A stretch of DNA of 64,000 bases from JANQPA01 sp964628385 (GCA_964628385.1 CAZVOD010000003.1:60742-124741), one strand, 5' to 3'; shown: positions 27,565-36,580, counted from the first letter of the stretch. The notes: generated by a model not told the origin, from the letters alone. Translations and numbers: made by a program.

Positions 27565-28314
27565 TTAGTAACCAGGATTTTGTACCATGTTAGGATTGTT
27601 ATCCAATTCTGCTACAGGAATTGGATTATATACCTGATCATCACTCCAGGTGACTTGCTCTGAATCTGTTGTACGAAACTTCGTCCAGCTCAATTGTCTA
27701 CGCGTTAAATCAAACAGACGATCTCCTTCAAAGGCGAATTCTTTGCGACGCTCTAGCAGAATGGCATCGATCAATGCCTGGCCTGACGCGTTTGACGGTG
27801 TATAAGATGGATCAACGCGGCTAGCCACTGCGTCAAGGTCTTCTCTCGCTCCTACTTCATTTCCAAGCTCCGCCCGGGCTTCAGCACGAATAAGATAGAT
27901 ATCCGCCAATCTCATCACTTTAATGTAGTCCTGTCCGGTCTCTCCATTAGGGTACTTTCCTTCGGGGAAAAACGTATTTTCTTCCGCTCCGTCCTTATCA
28001 CCGGGAATCATCACCTCCCGCCTTGCATCTGTTTCAGTGTAAATATTGTACAAATCATCTGTACCTAGAATATCTCCGTAGCCATCCTGGTCATATATAC
28101 CGCCGATGGAGTTTACGCCAAGGTTATCAACTGCGGTATTAATAACGGTAAAAATATCTTCGCTGCCGATATTTGCTCCCCATGAAGCCAGCCAGTCTTC
28201 ACCACTTTCATACAAACTAAACCTTCCACTCTCAATCACCTGAGTAGCCAAATTTTCCGCGCTTGTCCAATCTTCTTGATATAGGTATTTATAAAAAAAA
28301 CAACTAAAATGCAC
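27565..28314 (-). pseudogene. C-terminal fragment of a SusD/RagB nutrient-binding lipoprotein
   Basis: The 249 residues match the second half of SusD/RagB: Y-L-Y-Q-E-D-W-x3-E-N-L-A-T-Q-V-I-E-S-G, then V-M-R-L-A-D-I-Y-L-I-R-A-E-A, E-R-R-K-E-F-A-F-E-G-D-R, and the terminal Q-N-P-G-Y. The N-terminal half of about 250-300 residues, with its lipoprotein signal, is missing. The only start is a GTG just upstream, next to an A-rich tract, 9 bases after gldH. No SusC partner is nearby. It looks like the stump of a lost glycan-uptake locus. Confidence 0.8.
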
Positions 28315-28323
28315 GTCTCTTGG

Positions 28324-28800
28324 CTAGCGTTCTCCTACTTCTTTTAACTTGAGGGTAAACTCCTGAATACCCGGTATAGAATCTTTGCGCATATACTGCT
28401 CCAGAACGATCTTATGATCGCCAATCTGATTGAAGTATGCTTTCTGTTGTATTGGAATAGATAAAAGGCAAGACTCACTGGAACAATCGCCATGCCATAC
28501 ACCGCCCTTATTGGCGAGCTCTAGCGATAGTTCCGTACGCAACCGCCTGCCCCTGGGAAAGACGGTATTGATCCGCGTGTAGAGATTTTGGTAAGCATAG
28601 GAAGGATGGTGGGAAATATCAAGGTATAAATCATATATCTTGTTCGTATCCGCGATGGAAAACTTAAAGATCAGACTATCAGAATATGTCCAGATATCTT
28701 CAGAAATACCTATTTGCTTTTTGAACTTGTAGTTCTCTTCGCAGGAAATCACAAGAAAACCAAGACCTAATAAAAAGACTGCAAAAAAAGCGTAACGCAT
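28324..28800 (-). CDS. gldH: Gliding motility lipoprotein GldH
   Basis: A 158-aa lipoprotein with a lipobox cysteine at residue 20 (V-I-S-C-E-E-N). The GldH pattern follows: W-T-Y-S-D-S-L-I-F-K-F-S-I-A-D-T, Y-D-L-Y-L-D-I-S-H, Y-Q-N-L-Y-T-R-I-N-T and L-E-Q-Y-M-R. GldH is needed for gliding in Flavobacterium johnsoniae and occurs across gliding and some non-gliding Bacteroidota. Its exact role is unknown. It is the only gld gene in the window. Confidence 0.88.
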   Translation of the reverse strand: MRYAFFAVFLLGLGFLVISCEENYKFKKQIGISEDIWTYSDSLIFKFSIADTNKIYDLYLDISHHPSYAYQNLYTRINTVFPRGRRLRTELSLELANKGGVWHGDCSSESCLLSIPIQQKAYFNQIGDHKIVLEQYMRKDSIPGIQEFTLKLKEVGER

Positions 28801-28871
28801 GGTGTAGGTGAGATTAGACGCTCCATTACAGGCCGGAGTTGGACACCGTGATGAACCGCTTGAACCTGTGT

Positions 28872-28907
28872 TTGGAATGCTCTTTTACAATTGAAAAAGC
28901 GTTCCAA
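28872..28907. other. Imperfect hairpin upstream of gldH
   Basis: Two arms (28872-28886 and 28894-28907) pair over about 12 of 15 positions. It lies 72 bases upstream of the gldH start, so it could be a leader structure or the remnant of another repeat. Confidence 0.3.
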
Positions 28908-28962
28908 GCACACGCTAACAAAATTTATTAATTCAAGTTGCGATATCTATCAGACTCGTTTT

Positions 28963-29127
28963 GAAGTTGTTTAAGAATGTGGGGTTAAAGTTGAAGGCAA
29001 AGGCATGTGCAGCAAGGCGAAGCGCTTTTTGCTTTGCGTAGCCAAAGCTACGCAAAGCAAAAAAGCTGAAGTATTTGGTGCACAATGTTTTGTCTGCAAA
29101 CATGAAACGACATTTTTAAACAACTTC
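28963..29127. repeat. 165-bp palindromic (MITE-like) element
   Basis: The outer arms 28963-28980 and 29110-29127 pair at 17 of 18 positions. The central arms 29024-29042 and 29047-29066 pair along their whole length apart from one extra base, around a 4-base loop. Both share the same centre (about 29045), so the whole segment is one long imperfect palindrome. No protein is encoded. The end sequence (TTTTAAACAACTTCTTTA) recurs at 49048-49065. Confidence 0.7.
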
Positions 29128-29205
29128 TTTAAGATGCTAGAATCAATTCGCTTATCAGTAAGCTTATTTTCTTCTTTCCCTGCGCTATACTACAACCTGG
29201 GTTAA

Positions 29206-30360
29206 TTAGCTGAAATAATCTTTCATTCTTTCAAAGAAGCCCTTATCCGTCTTTCCGGGCTGTGGTTGAAAATTAGGCATATCTCTTAGCTTTTCCAAGA
29301 GGGCACGCTCTTCACTATTCAATTTTTTAGGCGTCCACACATTAACGTGGATAAGCTGATCCCCCCGGTTGTAAGATTGTACGGAAGGAAATCCTTTACC
29401 CTTTAGCCGAAATATTTTGCCTGATTGAGTACCCGCTGGTACTTTTATTTTAACCTTACTTTCTATAGTAGGCACTTCCACGGAAGTTCCTATGGCAGCA
29501 TCTGCAAAGTTAAGATATAACTCATAGATCAGATTATTATTATCGCGCTGCAGAAACTGATGCGATTTTTCTTCGATAGAGATTAGCAAATCGCCAGCCG
29601 GGCCACCTCTTAGTCCTGCATTCCCTTTTCCTCTCAAAGAAAGCTGCATACCTTCCTGTACTCCCGCAGGAATTTCTATTTCTATAGCTTCCTCGCTGTA
29701 TACCCGTCCATCTCCTTTACAATTGGCACAATTGGCGGTAACGATTTCGCCAGTTCCTCCACAGGTAGGGCAAGTAGTTGTGGTTTGCATCTGACCCAAA
29801 AAGGTATTTTTTACCTGACGCACATATCCTGCACCCCGGCAGGTAGGACAAGTCTGAACAGAATTGGAATCTTTTGCACCTGACCCGCCGCAGACATCGC
29901 AGGTCACCTGCTTTCTCACTTTTATCTTTTTGGTAACTCCATTAGCTATCTCTTCCAGTGTCAATGCGACTTTAATTCGCAGGTTAGTACCTCTTTGTCC
30001 CCTGGAACGAGATGCTCCACCGGAGGGCCCTGCGGCGCCACCAAAGAAGCCAGAATCGCCGAAAATATCTCCAAATTGTTGGAAGATATCATCCATTGTC
30101 ATTCCGCTCCCGCTGAAGCCGCCGCCGCCGCCATTAGCAACGCCATCATGACCAAAGCGATCATAGCGAGCACGCTTATCAGGGTCGCTCAGCATTTCGT
30201 AGGCTTCAGCCGCTTCTTTAAACTTTTCTTCCGCTTGTTTATCACCTTCATTTTTATCGGGATGGAATTTGATAGCCATGCGCCGATAAGCTTTCTTTAT
30301 GGCATTAGCATCAGCATCCCTACTAACACCAAGTACCTCGTAATAATCCCTTTTTGCCAT
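29206..30360 (-). CDS. dnaJ: Chaperone protein DnaJ
   Basis: A 384-aa Hsp40 co-chaperone of DnaK. It has the J domain with H-P-D at residues 33-35, a Gly/Phe-rich linker (about residues 75-115), four C-x2-C-x-G-x-G zinc motifs ([32 protein letters not shown]) and the C-terminal peptide-binding domains. Length is normal. It follows grpE by 31 bases, the usual Bacteroidota pairing. dnaK is not in the window. Confidence 0.97.
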   Translation of the reverse strand: MAKRDYYEVLGVSRDADANAIKKAYRRMAIKFHPDKNEGDKQAEEKFKEAAEAYEMLSDPDKRARYDRFGHDGVANGGGGGFSGSGMTMDDIFQQFGDIFGDSGFFGGAAGPSGGASRSRGQRGTNLRIKVALTLEEIANGVTKKIKVRKQVTCDVCGGSGAKDSNSVQTCPTCRGAGYVRQVKNTFLGQMQTTTTCPTCGGTGEIVTANCANCKGDGRVYSEEAIEIEIPAGVQEGMQLSLRGKGNAGLRGGPAGDLLISIEEKSHQFLQRDNNNLIYELYLNFADAAIGTSVEVPTIESKVKIKVPAGTQSGKIFRLKGKGFPSVQSYNRGDQLIHVNVWTPKKLNSEERALLEKLRDMPNFQPQPGKTDKGFFERMKDYFS

Positions 30361-30391
30361 GTTTGATTTTTAAATTCTACTAAAATTGAGC

Positions 30392-31027
30392 TTATTTTCC
30401 AACAACCACCTTCGCATGGCGGATTATCTTATCATTCAAAAAATATCCTTTCTCAATGGTATCAACTACTTTCCCTTTCATATTCTCATCAGGCGCTGGT
30501 ATTTCAGTAAGCGCTTCGTGATGTTCCGGATCAAAAGGCTGGCCTGTACTTTCCATTTCTTTTAATCCCTTATTTTGAAGCACCGAGTACAGCTTTTTAT
30601 ATACCAAATCTACCCCCACGCTGAAAGTTTCCTCTGTATTTTCATCATCCGCATTTTTTTTAGCTCTGTCAAAATCGTCCAAAACTGGCAATAATGCTGA
30701 CAAGGTGTCCTGAGCTGCTGACTTCATCATATCTATCTTTTCCTTCAGCGTTCTTCTCTTGTAATTTTCAAACTCAGCAGCTAGTCGTAAAAACTTATCT
30801 TTTAATTCTCTTTTCTCTTTTTCCAACTCTTCAACACTGGCATTATCCGCACCAATAGTTTCAGTTGCAGCCTCCGATTCCTCAGCTTCCTGGTTTTCGT
30901 GGCTTTGTTCTTCAGGTATAGCTTCTTCTGCCTTTACGTCTTGTTCTTCTTCCTGGTTTTTCAAATCTTCTTCTTGTTGATTAGTTTTATTTTTATTCTT
31001 CTCCATAGTTTTTATATTTTTCTGCAT
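30392..31027 (-). CDS. grpE: Nucleotide exchange factor GrpE
   Basis: A 211-aa protein that releases ADP from DnaK. The first 70 residues are very acidic and low complexity. They are followed by the long coiled coil (L-K-D-K-F-L-R-L-A-A-E-F-E-N-Y-K-R-R) and the beta domain with F-D-P-E-H-H-E-A-L. A second ATG at 31006 is an alternative start. It is the first gene of the grpE-dnaJ operon. No CIRCE element was seen upstream. Confidence 0.96.
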   Translation of the reverse strand: MQKNIKTMEKNKNKTNQQEEDLKNQEEEQDVKAEEAIPEEQSHENQEAEESEAATETIGADNASVEELEKEKRELKDKFLRLAAEFENYKRRTLKEKIDMMKSAAQDTLSALLPVLDDFDRAKKNADDENTEETFSVGVDLVYKKLYSVLQNKGLKEMESTGQPFDPEHHEALTEIPAPDENMKGKVVDTIEKGYFLNDKIIRHAKVVVGK

Positions 31028-31103
31028 TATAGCATCAATTACTTTGCCAGACTGAGTAATTAGACAATTTGTCAGATGTCAAAACCTACTTTATTATTAT
31101 GGA

Positions 31104-31652
31104 TTATTTATTCCTAAAAAAACGCCTTAATTCCTCAACCGATTGATTGACCCCTACAATGATACCTTCCGCATTTACGAGATAGCGGGAAGGAAGCTCC
31201 CGGATCTGAAAGGTAGTAGCTATAGGTGTGGTTGACTCCTCCAGATTAGAGGTTTTTTCCATGATATGCAGCGGCCAGTCTAACTTATCTTTTTCCATCG
31301 CTTTCAACCACGCCGCCGAATCTCGTTCGATAGCTACGCTTACGAACTGCAACCGAGCACCTGATTTCAACGGTTTCTTATCGATTTCTTGTTTGAAGGC
31401 CACCAGTTCGGGATGCTCTCGCCGACAAGGAGCGCACCAGCTGCCCCAAAAGTCAAGCAGTATATAATCCCCCTTTAAGTCCTTCAATTGCAGGGCCTGG
31501 CCTTGCATTGTTATCCCCTGGAACGAAGGGGCAGGCTCTCCTACCAGCAGTCTGTTTTCATCTCCTGTATCTTTGAATAAGAAAGCCAGGACAACAGCCA
31601 CTAGTAATCCAGCGAGAACGATTAAGAAAACAGAGGATTTCTTCATTTGCAT
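31104..31652 (-). CDS. TlpA/ResA-like membrane-anchored thioredoxin
   Basis: A protein of about 182 residues with an N-terminal membrane anchor and a periplasmic thioredoxin fold. The redox motif is W-C-A-P-C near residue 75, and the cis-proline segment reads R-E-L-P-S-R-Y. The L-L-D-F-W-G-S-W-C-A-P-C-R-R-E-H-P string is typical of TlpA/ResA/AhpC-TSA proteins that reduce disulfides in cytochrome maturation or envelope proteins. I chose the ATG at 31652. An upstream TTG at 31664 or the ATG at 31646 are alternatives. Confidence 0.88.
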   Translation of the reverse strand: MQMKKSSVFLIVLAGLLVAVVLAFLFKDTGDENRLLVGEPAPSFQGITMQGQALQLKDLKGDYILLDFWGSWCAPCRREHPELVAFKQEIDKKPLKSGARLQFVSVAIERDSAAWLKAMEKDKLDWPLHIMEKTSNLEESTTPIATTFQIRELPSRYLVNAEGIIVGVNQSVEELRRFFRNK

Positions 31653-31902
31653 CTTTTCAAGCAATTTGCAATGTGTCCAACAGTTACAAGATATTAATGG
31701 TTTAGAATTGACGTCAATGCATGTAAGTCAGTTTATTAAAGGAGAGGAATCTGGAAGAGCCCGTAGAAAAAAACAGCGATCCAGAGCATATCGCTATGCA
31801 GTAATCTTTTTCTAACTATGCTAGGGATGAGGGCGTCCATACTGGTAATTATAAGTACGGAGAACTTACAGTATAGCAATCTCATTAAACCGAGGTAATT
31901 AG

Positions 31903-32202
31903 CTAAATTAAAGCATTTTGTAAAGGAAAATTCTTGATCACAAATTCAGAGATCTCGGAGAATAAAGCCTGAGCTGATTGAGAAGGTTCCTGGAAAAAAG
32001 GCAACCCCTTACGATTTTTAACCCACTTTGATAGCTCATCTCCCCCATCCACGATTTCATTATACACCAAAGTGGAGCTTAGTATCCGTTCAGCCTTAAC
32101 TTCTAAATCAATCCAATCCCAGAATGCGGGAAATATCTCCATATTATAAGGGCCGTTTTTTGCCTGGATGAGGATATTGGCATCTAAAAAATACGGTCCC
32201 AT
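31903..32202 (-). CDS. DUF4411 PIN-like toxin homologue, C-terminally short
   Basis: A 99-aa protein that starts like the DUF4411 (PIN-fold) family: Y-F-L-D-A-N-I-L-I-Q-A-K-N, then F-W-D-W-I-D and a glutamate in V-Y-N-E-I-V-D-G-G-D-E-L. The family usually has about 160 residues. The region expected to hold the later acidic residues (a D-Y-Y-L-V-A-H-A-like helix) is absent, and the frame ends at Q-N-A-L-I. The nuclease centre would be incomplete, so this is probably an inactive toxin. It starts 4 bases after the ImmA-type gene, typical of a toxin-antitoxin operon. Confidence 0.7.
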   Translation of the reverse strand: MGPYFLDANILIQAKNGPYNMEIFPAFWDWIDLEVKAERILSSTLVYNEIVDGGDELSKWVKNRKGLPFFQEPSQSAQALFSEISEFVIKNFPLQNALI

Positions 32203-32206
32203 ATAA

Positions 32207-33370
32207 TTAGCTCATTTGTAAATGGTCGGCCAGGGAGTTAATAGTATCAACCTTTACACCTAATAATTGTGCAGCCTCTCTGTATAAGGTGTTACCCTCA
32301 AGCGTGTCGCTGATAAGTGTTTTGGTAAACCTTTTACTATTACGTACAGGTAATGTTTTGAAAGGATTACCACCGCTTTGAGCACTTTTACTCTGACGTT
32401 TAATATATTTTGGATATTCGTTTTTAAATGTGGCTTGATGGATCAAGTTTAAATCTCTAGCACGAATGAGTATGACCAAAGGACTTACACGAAAATATCT
32501 ACATAAAGCACTTGAATTATAATCAATCGTCTTATCATGGTTCCACATCTCTAGAATCACATCTTCTGGAACCAGAACTTCGGCCGCAACAGCATTGCAG
32601 AATTTTTCAATTTCCTTTGTTTGTTGATCAGTTCCCTTAATCGGGTCAAAATTAGATACCCCGGATTCACCAAGCCATAAATGAACCAGTTCGTGAACCA
32701 AAGTAAAAATCTTTGCAGATTGGGCATCTCTGTTATTAAGAAATATCAATGGAGCCAAAGGGTCACTCAAAACAAAGCCACGAAACTCGTTCACATCAAG
32801 TGGCCTATGACTATTATTCCCAACAACCCCATTCCTCATTACGAGAATACCATGAAGTTCGACTTGGTCGATTAATTTAGATAGAAAATTTTCCCAGGAA
32901 GCACTTACTCTTCTTAACTCTTGATTAATCTCTAGAGTTTCCTGAATATTCCTGGCAACAAGCTTCTTATCATCACCTATAGAAAATAGCCCAATGAAGG
33001 GTAAAGGACTAACATCCTCTTTACATAATTGCTCTTTGAACCATGCTTGTTTTCTCAAAGCATCACTCAAGACCTCATGAAAATCTACGCTAAAAGTTTC
33101 TTTCGCCTGATTTCCAATTGTCCTAAAATCAGGAATGGTAGCTTGTACCCTTAGTGGATTTTTCAAAAAAAGATATCCAAAAGGAATATGGAATTTTTTG
33201 GCTAAAGATTGAGCCTGCTTGAACGTAGGGTAAGCCTCACCAGCTTCCCACTGCTTAAGCTTGTCCAATTTTACATTTAGAGATTGGGCTAAATCGTCAA
33301 TAGACTTTTCAGATCTTTCGCGTGCCCAGAATAAGATATTGTTATTTATGAATGCCTGTCCCATATTCAC
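32207..33370 (-). CDS. XRE helix-turn-helix plus ImmA/IrrE metallopeptidase protein (antitoxin-like)
   Basis: A 387-aa protein. Residues 15-65 form an XRE helix-turn-helix (D-D-L-A-Q-S-L-N-V and A-Q-S-L-A-K-K-F-H-I-P-F-G-Y-L-F-L). The middle contains the zinc-protease motif H-E-L-V-H in T-L-V-H-E-L-V-H-L-W-L-G. Such two-domain proteins are found next to PIN/DUF4411 genes and are thought to act as antitoxin and autoregulator. Related ImmA proteins cleave repressors. Its only operon partner is the short DUF4411 gene. A 10-bp palindrome lies just upstream. Confidence 0.88.
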   Translation of the reverse strand: MNMGQAFINNNILFWARERSEKSIDDLAQSLNVKLDKLKQWEAGEAYPTFKQAQSLAKKFHIPFGYLFLKNPLRVQATIPDFRTIGNQAKETFSVDFHEVLSDALRKQAWFKEQLCKEDVSPLPFIGLFSIGDDKKLVARNIQETLEINQELRRVSASWENFLSKLIDQVELHGILVMRNGVVGNNSHRPLDVNEFRGFVLSDPLAPLIFLNNRDAQSAKIFTLVHELVHLWLGESGVSNFDPIKGTDQQTKEIEKFCNAVAAEVLVPEDVILEMWNHDKTIDYNSSALCRYFRVSPLVILIRARDLNLIHQATFKNEYPKYIKRQSKSAQSGGNPFKTLPVRNSKRFTKTLISDTLEGNTLYREAAQLLGVKVDTINSLADHLQMS

Positions 33371-33382
33371 TCAATTTCCAAT

Positions 33383-33392
33383 TTGTATACAA
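33383..33392. promoter_or_regulatory. Palindrome TTGTATACAA upstream of the XRE-ImmA gene
   Basis: A perfect 10-bp palindrome ending 13 bases before the start codon at 33370. It is a candidate autoregulatory operator for the XRE domain. Short AT-rich palindromes can occur by chance, so confidence is low. Confidence 0.3.
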
Positions 33393-33420
33393 CAACAAAC
33401 TCGAAAAGTTATCAGGTAGT

Positions 33421-33601
33421 GTTATAAAACGTATGATAGCCTGGGCCAATTGCCCTGTTAAGGGCAACATGTAGGTAGAAGAACAATGTGGCAGTATTTC
33501 AACGTGCCGTCAGGTACGCTTTTAATCGCTTTACTAATTCTTTTTCTACCCACATTCTGACCCTAAAGGGTCAGCTCAATAGTTATCATACATTTTAAAA
33601 C
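33421..33601. repeat. 181-bp palindromic element with three internal hairpins (cloverleaf-like)
   Basis: Outer arms 33421-33441 and 33581-33601 pair at about 17 of 21 positions, and inner arms near 33470-33487 and 33540-33556 also pair. Between them are three hairpins: 33450-33467 (7-bp perfect stem), 33503-33518 (6 bp with one G-T pair) at the exact centre, and 33557-33574 (8-bp perfect stem, 2-base loop). No protein is encoded. The rest of the gap, to 33965, shows no gene I can support. Confidence 0.65.
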
Positions 33602-33965
33602 ATGACCAGTTATTATACTTTAAGTTAATAAAATTTAATCATGACAATCCATTAGAAAAGTAAGAAATGACTGAAAGTCTATCAAAAACTGAGAACCCTT
33701 TGCTGTAGTGTGATCAAATCGGAGTTATTGAGGAATTCAACACTTTATTACTGCATTAAAGCAATTGCATTTTACAACCAATCAAAAGCAGTAGAGTTAA
33801 GTCTCTGATCGTGCAGGTAACGATCAAAATGCCATTATCCTGCCCTGAAAATAAGGTATTGTTGATTGTATATAGAGCCTGCGAAACAAGTATTCTATTT
33901 ACTCGTTAATGCAATGGATATTTTTTCGTTTTTTGCGGAAAATTTGTCCTGTAGAAACTTATTTT

Positions 33966-34850
33966 ATGAAGACACTTGATCCGATCACGATGGGCCTGCC
34001 TTCCTTACACCAGTTTTTGATTTCCAGTGTAGCCCCCAGGCCCATAGCATTTGTGAGCACGCTTGACGAGAATGGTCAGCCCAACCTAGCACCTTACAGT
34101 TTTTTTAATGTATTTAGTGCCAAGCCTCCTATCCTGGTTTTTTCTTCTAACAGAAGGGGAAAAGAAAATACGACAAAAGATACACTTGAAAATGTTCATT
34201 TCTCCGACGAGTTGGTCATCAATGTGGTTTCCTACGATATCGTACGCCAAATGGCACTAACCAGTATGAACTATCCCAAGGGAATCAGTGAGTTTGAAAA
34301 GTCAGGACTTACTCCTATATCTTCTGAGCTTATTAAACCTTTTCGCGTTAAGGAATCGCCGGTACAATTTGAGTGCAGGGTTTCCAGGACGATTCCTCTG
34401 GGAGATGTTGGTGGCTCTGGCAACCTAATCATATGTGAAGTGCTCCTAATTCATTACGACGAAAACATCCTGGATGAATCAGGAAATATTGATCCTCACA
34501 AAATTGACCTGATGGCCCGAATGGGACAGTCGCTGTACTCCAGAGCCAGTGGCGAAGCAGTTTATGAGATTCCCAGGTTTGGTAAGCAGCTGGGTATAGG
34601 GTTTGATCAGTTGCCGCTTAGCACCCGACAGAGTAAAGTTTTGACTGGAAATAATATTGGCCAATTGGCAAGCATAGGTGTAGTACCCGATACAGAGGCG
34701 GTACTGCAATTAAAAAATGATCCTGAAATTTATCAGGCTTTGCGCTCTGATAACCCAGTAGAAGAACTTCACAAGATTGCAAAGCGCTTTCTCGAAGAAG
34801 AAAATATTTCAAGAGCATCAAGAATCATCTGGCTCGTTGAGTACCTATAG
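33966..34850 (+). CDS. Flavin reductase-like (FMN-binding split barrel) protein
   Basis: A 294-aa protein. The first 190 residues are a flavin-reductase split barrel with S-V-A-P-R-P-I-A-F-V-S-T, N-L-A-P-Y-S-F-F-N-V-F-S and P-P-I-L-V-F-S. The remaining 100 residues are a helical extension ending in W-L-V-E-Y-L. Members bind FMN and reduce flavin or act as oxidoreductases. The substrate is not evident. I chose the ATG at 33966. The frame opens at 33909 but those 19 residues do not look conserved. No partner monooxygenase is adjacent. Confidence 0.85.
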   Translation: MKTLDPITMGLPSLHQFLISSVAPRPIAFVSTLDENGQPNLAPYSFFNVFSAKPPILVFSSNRRGKENTTKDTLENVHFSDELVINVVSYDIVRQMALTSMNYPKGISEFEKSGLTPISSELIKPFRVKESPVQFECRVSRTIPLGDVGGSGNLIICEVLLIHYDENILDESGNIDPHKIDLMARMGQSLYSRASGEAVYEIPRFGKQLGIGFDQLPLSTRQSKVLTGNNIGQLASIGVVPDTEAVLQLKNDPEIYQALRSDNPVEELHKIAKRFLEEENISRASRIIWLVEYL

Positions 34851-34977
34851 CTCGGTACAGTGCGACAGGAGCGGCTAGAAGCGGTACAATAACCGCTTAG
34901 ATCTACAGCTTGTCTGATATTCAATTCCAGGTTTGGGCTGTGAATCTCTCATGAGTGAGCCTCGTGCCGGGAGTGAT

Positions 34978-35997
34978 TTACAAGACTTGCTGCTGCGGCA
35001 TGCTAAAGTCAATTTCTGTATTGTCACCGATATTCAGGCTTTGAATAAGACCAGTTATAGAGGCATCATTGCCGACGACTGAATTGTGTAGGTTAATTTC
35101 TTTAATCGAGGCGTAGTTTCCAATGATGGAATTCCTGATAATAGCCCGGTTAATAGTTACATTGTCGCCTATAGTCACATGTGGGCCAATAATGGCATTA
35201 TTGATCTCGCAGTTTTGGCCAATACGTACCGGATGTATAATGATGGTATTGTCAAAGTGTGGGACATTATCAATACCGAGAGCTCCATCTTTTTCAAGGA
35301 GTATGGCATTGGTCTCCAGCAAAACTTCTTTTTTTCCACAATCATACCATTTATCTACTTTGATAGTATGAAGTTGTACCCCGCGCTGTACCATCCTCAT
35401 CAAGCCGTCAGTAAGGGGAAATACACCGGCTGTGCGAATGTCATTACTGATATTGAAGTCAAGAGCATCAATCAATTCTTGTACTTCACGAATTTTATAA
35501 AAGCCTACCATAGCCAGATCAGATTTGGGAATTCTGGGCTTTTCAACCAGCCTGACTACCTTCTTTTCTTTATCTAACTCTACAATACCAAATTCTCTGG
35601 GATCTTTCACCTTTTGGATGGCCAAAAAAGAATTAGGAGTCTGTATCACCATGGCAATATCAAAATCTACAATAACGTCCCCAAAAAAGATGACGACCTC
35701 TTCAGTGCTGGCAATAAGCTCCCTAGCTACCCAGATGGCATGGCCAGTGCCCAGTCTTTTTTCTTGTAAAACAAACTCTTTTTTAATGCCCGGATAGCTT
35801 TGCTCCAGGTAGTTTTTAATTTTTTCTCCCAAATAACCAATTACAAAAACAAATTCCTCTATGCCCTGCGCTACCAGTTGGTCAATGATATAAGAAATAA
35901 TGGGCTTACCGGCCACAGGGATAAGCGGTTTGGGTTGAGTGTACGTCAATGGGCGCAAGCGTGTACCTGCCCCTGCCACGGGTATGATAGCTTTCAT
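34978..35997 (-). CDS. Sugar-phosphate nucleotidyltransferase with left-handed beta-helix
   Basis: A 339-aa enzyme that activates a sugar-1-phosphate with a nucleoside triphosphate. The nucleotide-binding signature G-A-G-T-R-L-R-P-L-T, with K-P-L-I-P-V-A-G-K-P, opens the protein. F-F-G-D-V supplies the metal aspartate and V-E-K-P the later motif. From about residue 250 hexapeptide repeats form a beta helix (I-G-P-H-V-T-I-G-D-N-V-T-I). It resembles glucose-1-phosphate thymidylyl- or uridylyltransferases of the archaeal/bacterial GlmU-like group. The exact sugar and nucleotide cannot be read from the sequence. Confidence 0.88.
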   Translation of the reverse strand: MKAIIPVAGAGTRLRPLTYTQPKPLIPVAGKPIISYIIDQLVAQGIEEFVFVIGYLGEKIKNYLEQSYPGIKKEFVLQEKRLGTGHAIWVARELIASTEEVVIFFGDVIVDFDIAMVIQTPNSFLAIQKVKDPREFGIVELDKEKKVVRLVEKPRIPKSDLAMVGFYKIREVQELIDALDFNISNDIRTAGVFPLTDGLMRMVQRGVQLHTIKVDKWYDCGKKEVLLETNAILLEKDGALGIDNVPHFDNTIIIHPVRIGQNCEINNAIIGPHVTIGDNVTINRAIIRNSIIGNYASIKEINLHNSVVGNDASITGLIQSLNIGDNTEIDFSMPQQQVL

Positions 35998-36080
35998 ATA
36001 ATTTCTTCAAACTTTAGCACAGTGTCAGAAATACTATTTAAAGATAACCAAATCTTAAGGATAGTGTAAAATCAACAATA

Positions 36081-36561
36081 TTATTTGGTCCTAAAAACCA
36101 AAATCTCTACCCTCCTGTTCTTTTGCCGATTTGGGGGGGAAATCACTGGGAACAAGCGACTGCTGTTTTCCCATTCCTTTAGCCCTTATGCTCTGGCCAT
36201 CCAAACTTTGGAGCATGAAAAAAACGCTAACGGCTTTCGCCCTTTTTTCAGACAAGCCCAGGTTGTAATCCGATGTACCCTCATCATCAGTATGCCCAAT
36301 AATGTCTATCCGGTATGGCTACTCGGTATCTCTTAGCCTGTTCCGCAATTCTTTAAGTCGCCCAATGTCGGAATCAGTCAATTGATGTTCACTGACTTCA
36401 AACAACAGGGCATCTGAAATCGTGAGGGTTATAATAGTTTCTTTTTTATCAATACGCAACAGCGGGTAATCCTTTATATTAAAAATTTTATGGGATGAGT
36501 CCCGGGGTGCGATCAAAAGCCTGAGACAAAGAAGCGGAATGAATCCCTGGAAGTATTTCAA
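36081..36561 (-). pseudogene. OmpA-family protein, disrupted by a stop codon and a frameshift
   Basis: The minus strand encodes an OmpA C-terminal peptidoglycan-binding domain in pieces. After 80 residues (ending R-L-R-D-T-E) a TAG at 36319-36321 interrupts the frame. The same frame resumes with P-Y-R-I-D-I-I-G-H-T-D-D-E-G-T. At a run of seven G on the plus strand (36133-36139) the frame shifts. In the shifted frame the expected end N-R-R-V-E-I-L-V-F reads through to a TAA at 36081. The only start is TTG, and most of the N-terminal region is short. A sequencing error could explain the homopolymer but is less likely to explain the TAG as well. Confidence 0.75.
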
Positions 36562-36580
36562 TCTGTTCCAGCAATTATCA

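Noticed and set aside
31665..31902. Extra gene between the thioredoxin and the DUF4411 gene
   Set aside because: An open frame on the plus strand (from 31573) runs through the thioredoxin start and has no recognisable features.
33878..33892. Sequence CCTGCGAAACAAGT shared with the inverted repeat arm at 5099-5112
   Set aside because: A 14-base match is expected by chance several times in 64 kb and no second arm lies nearby.
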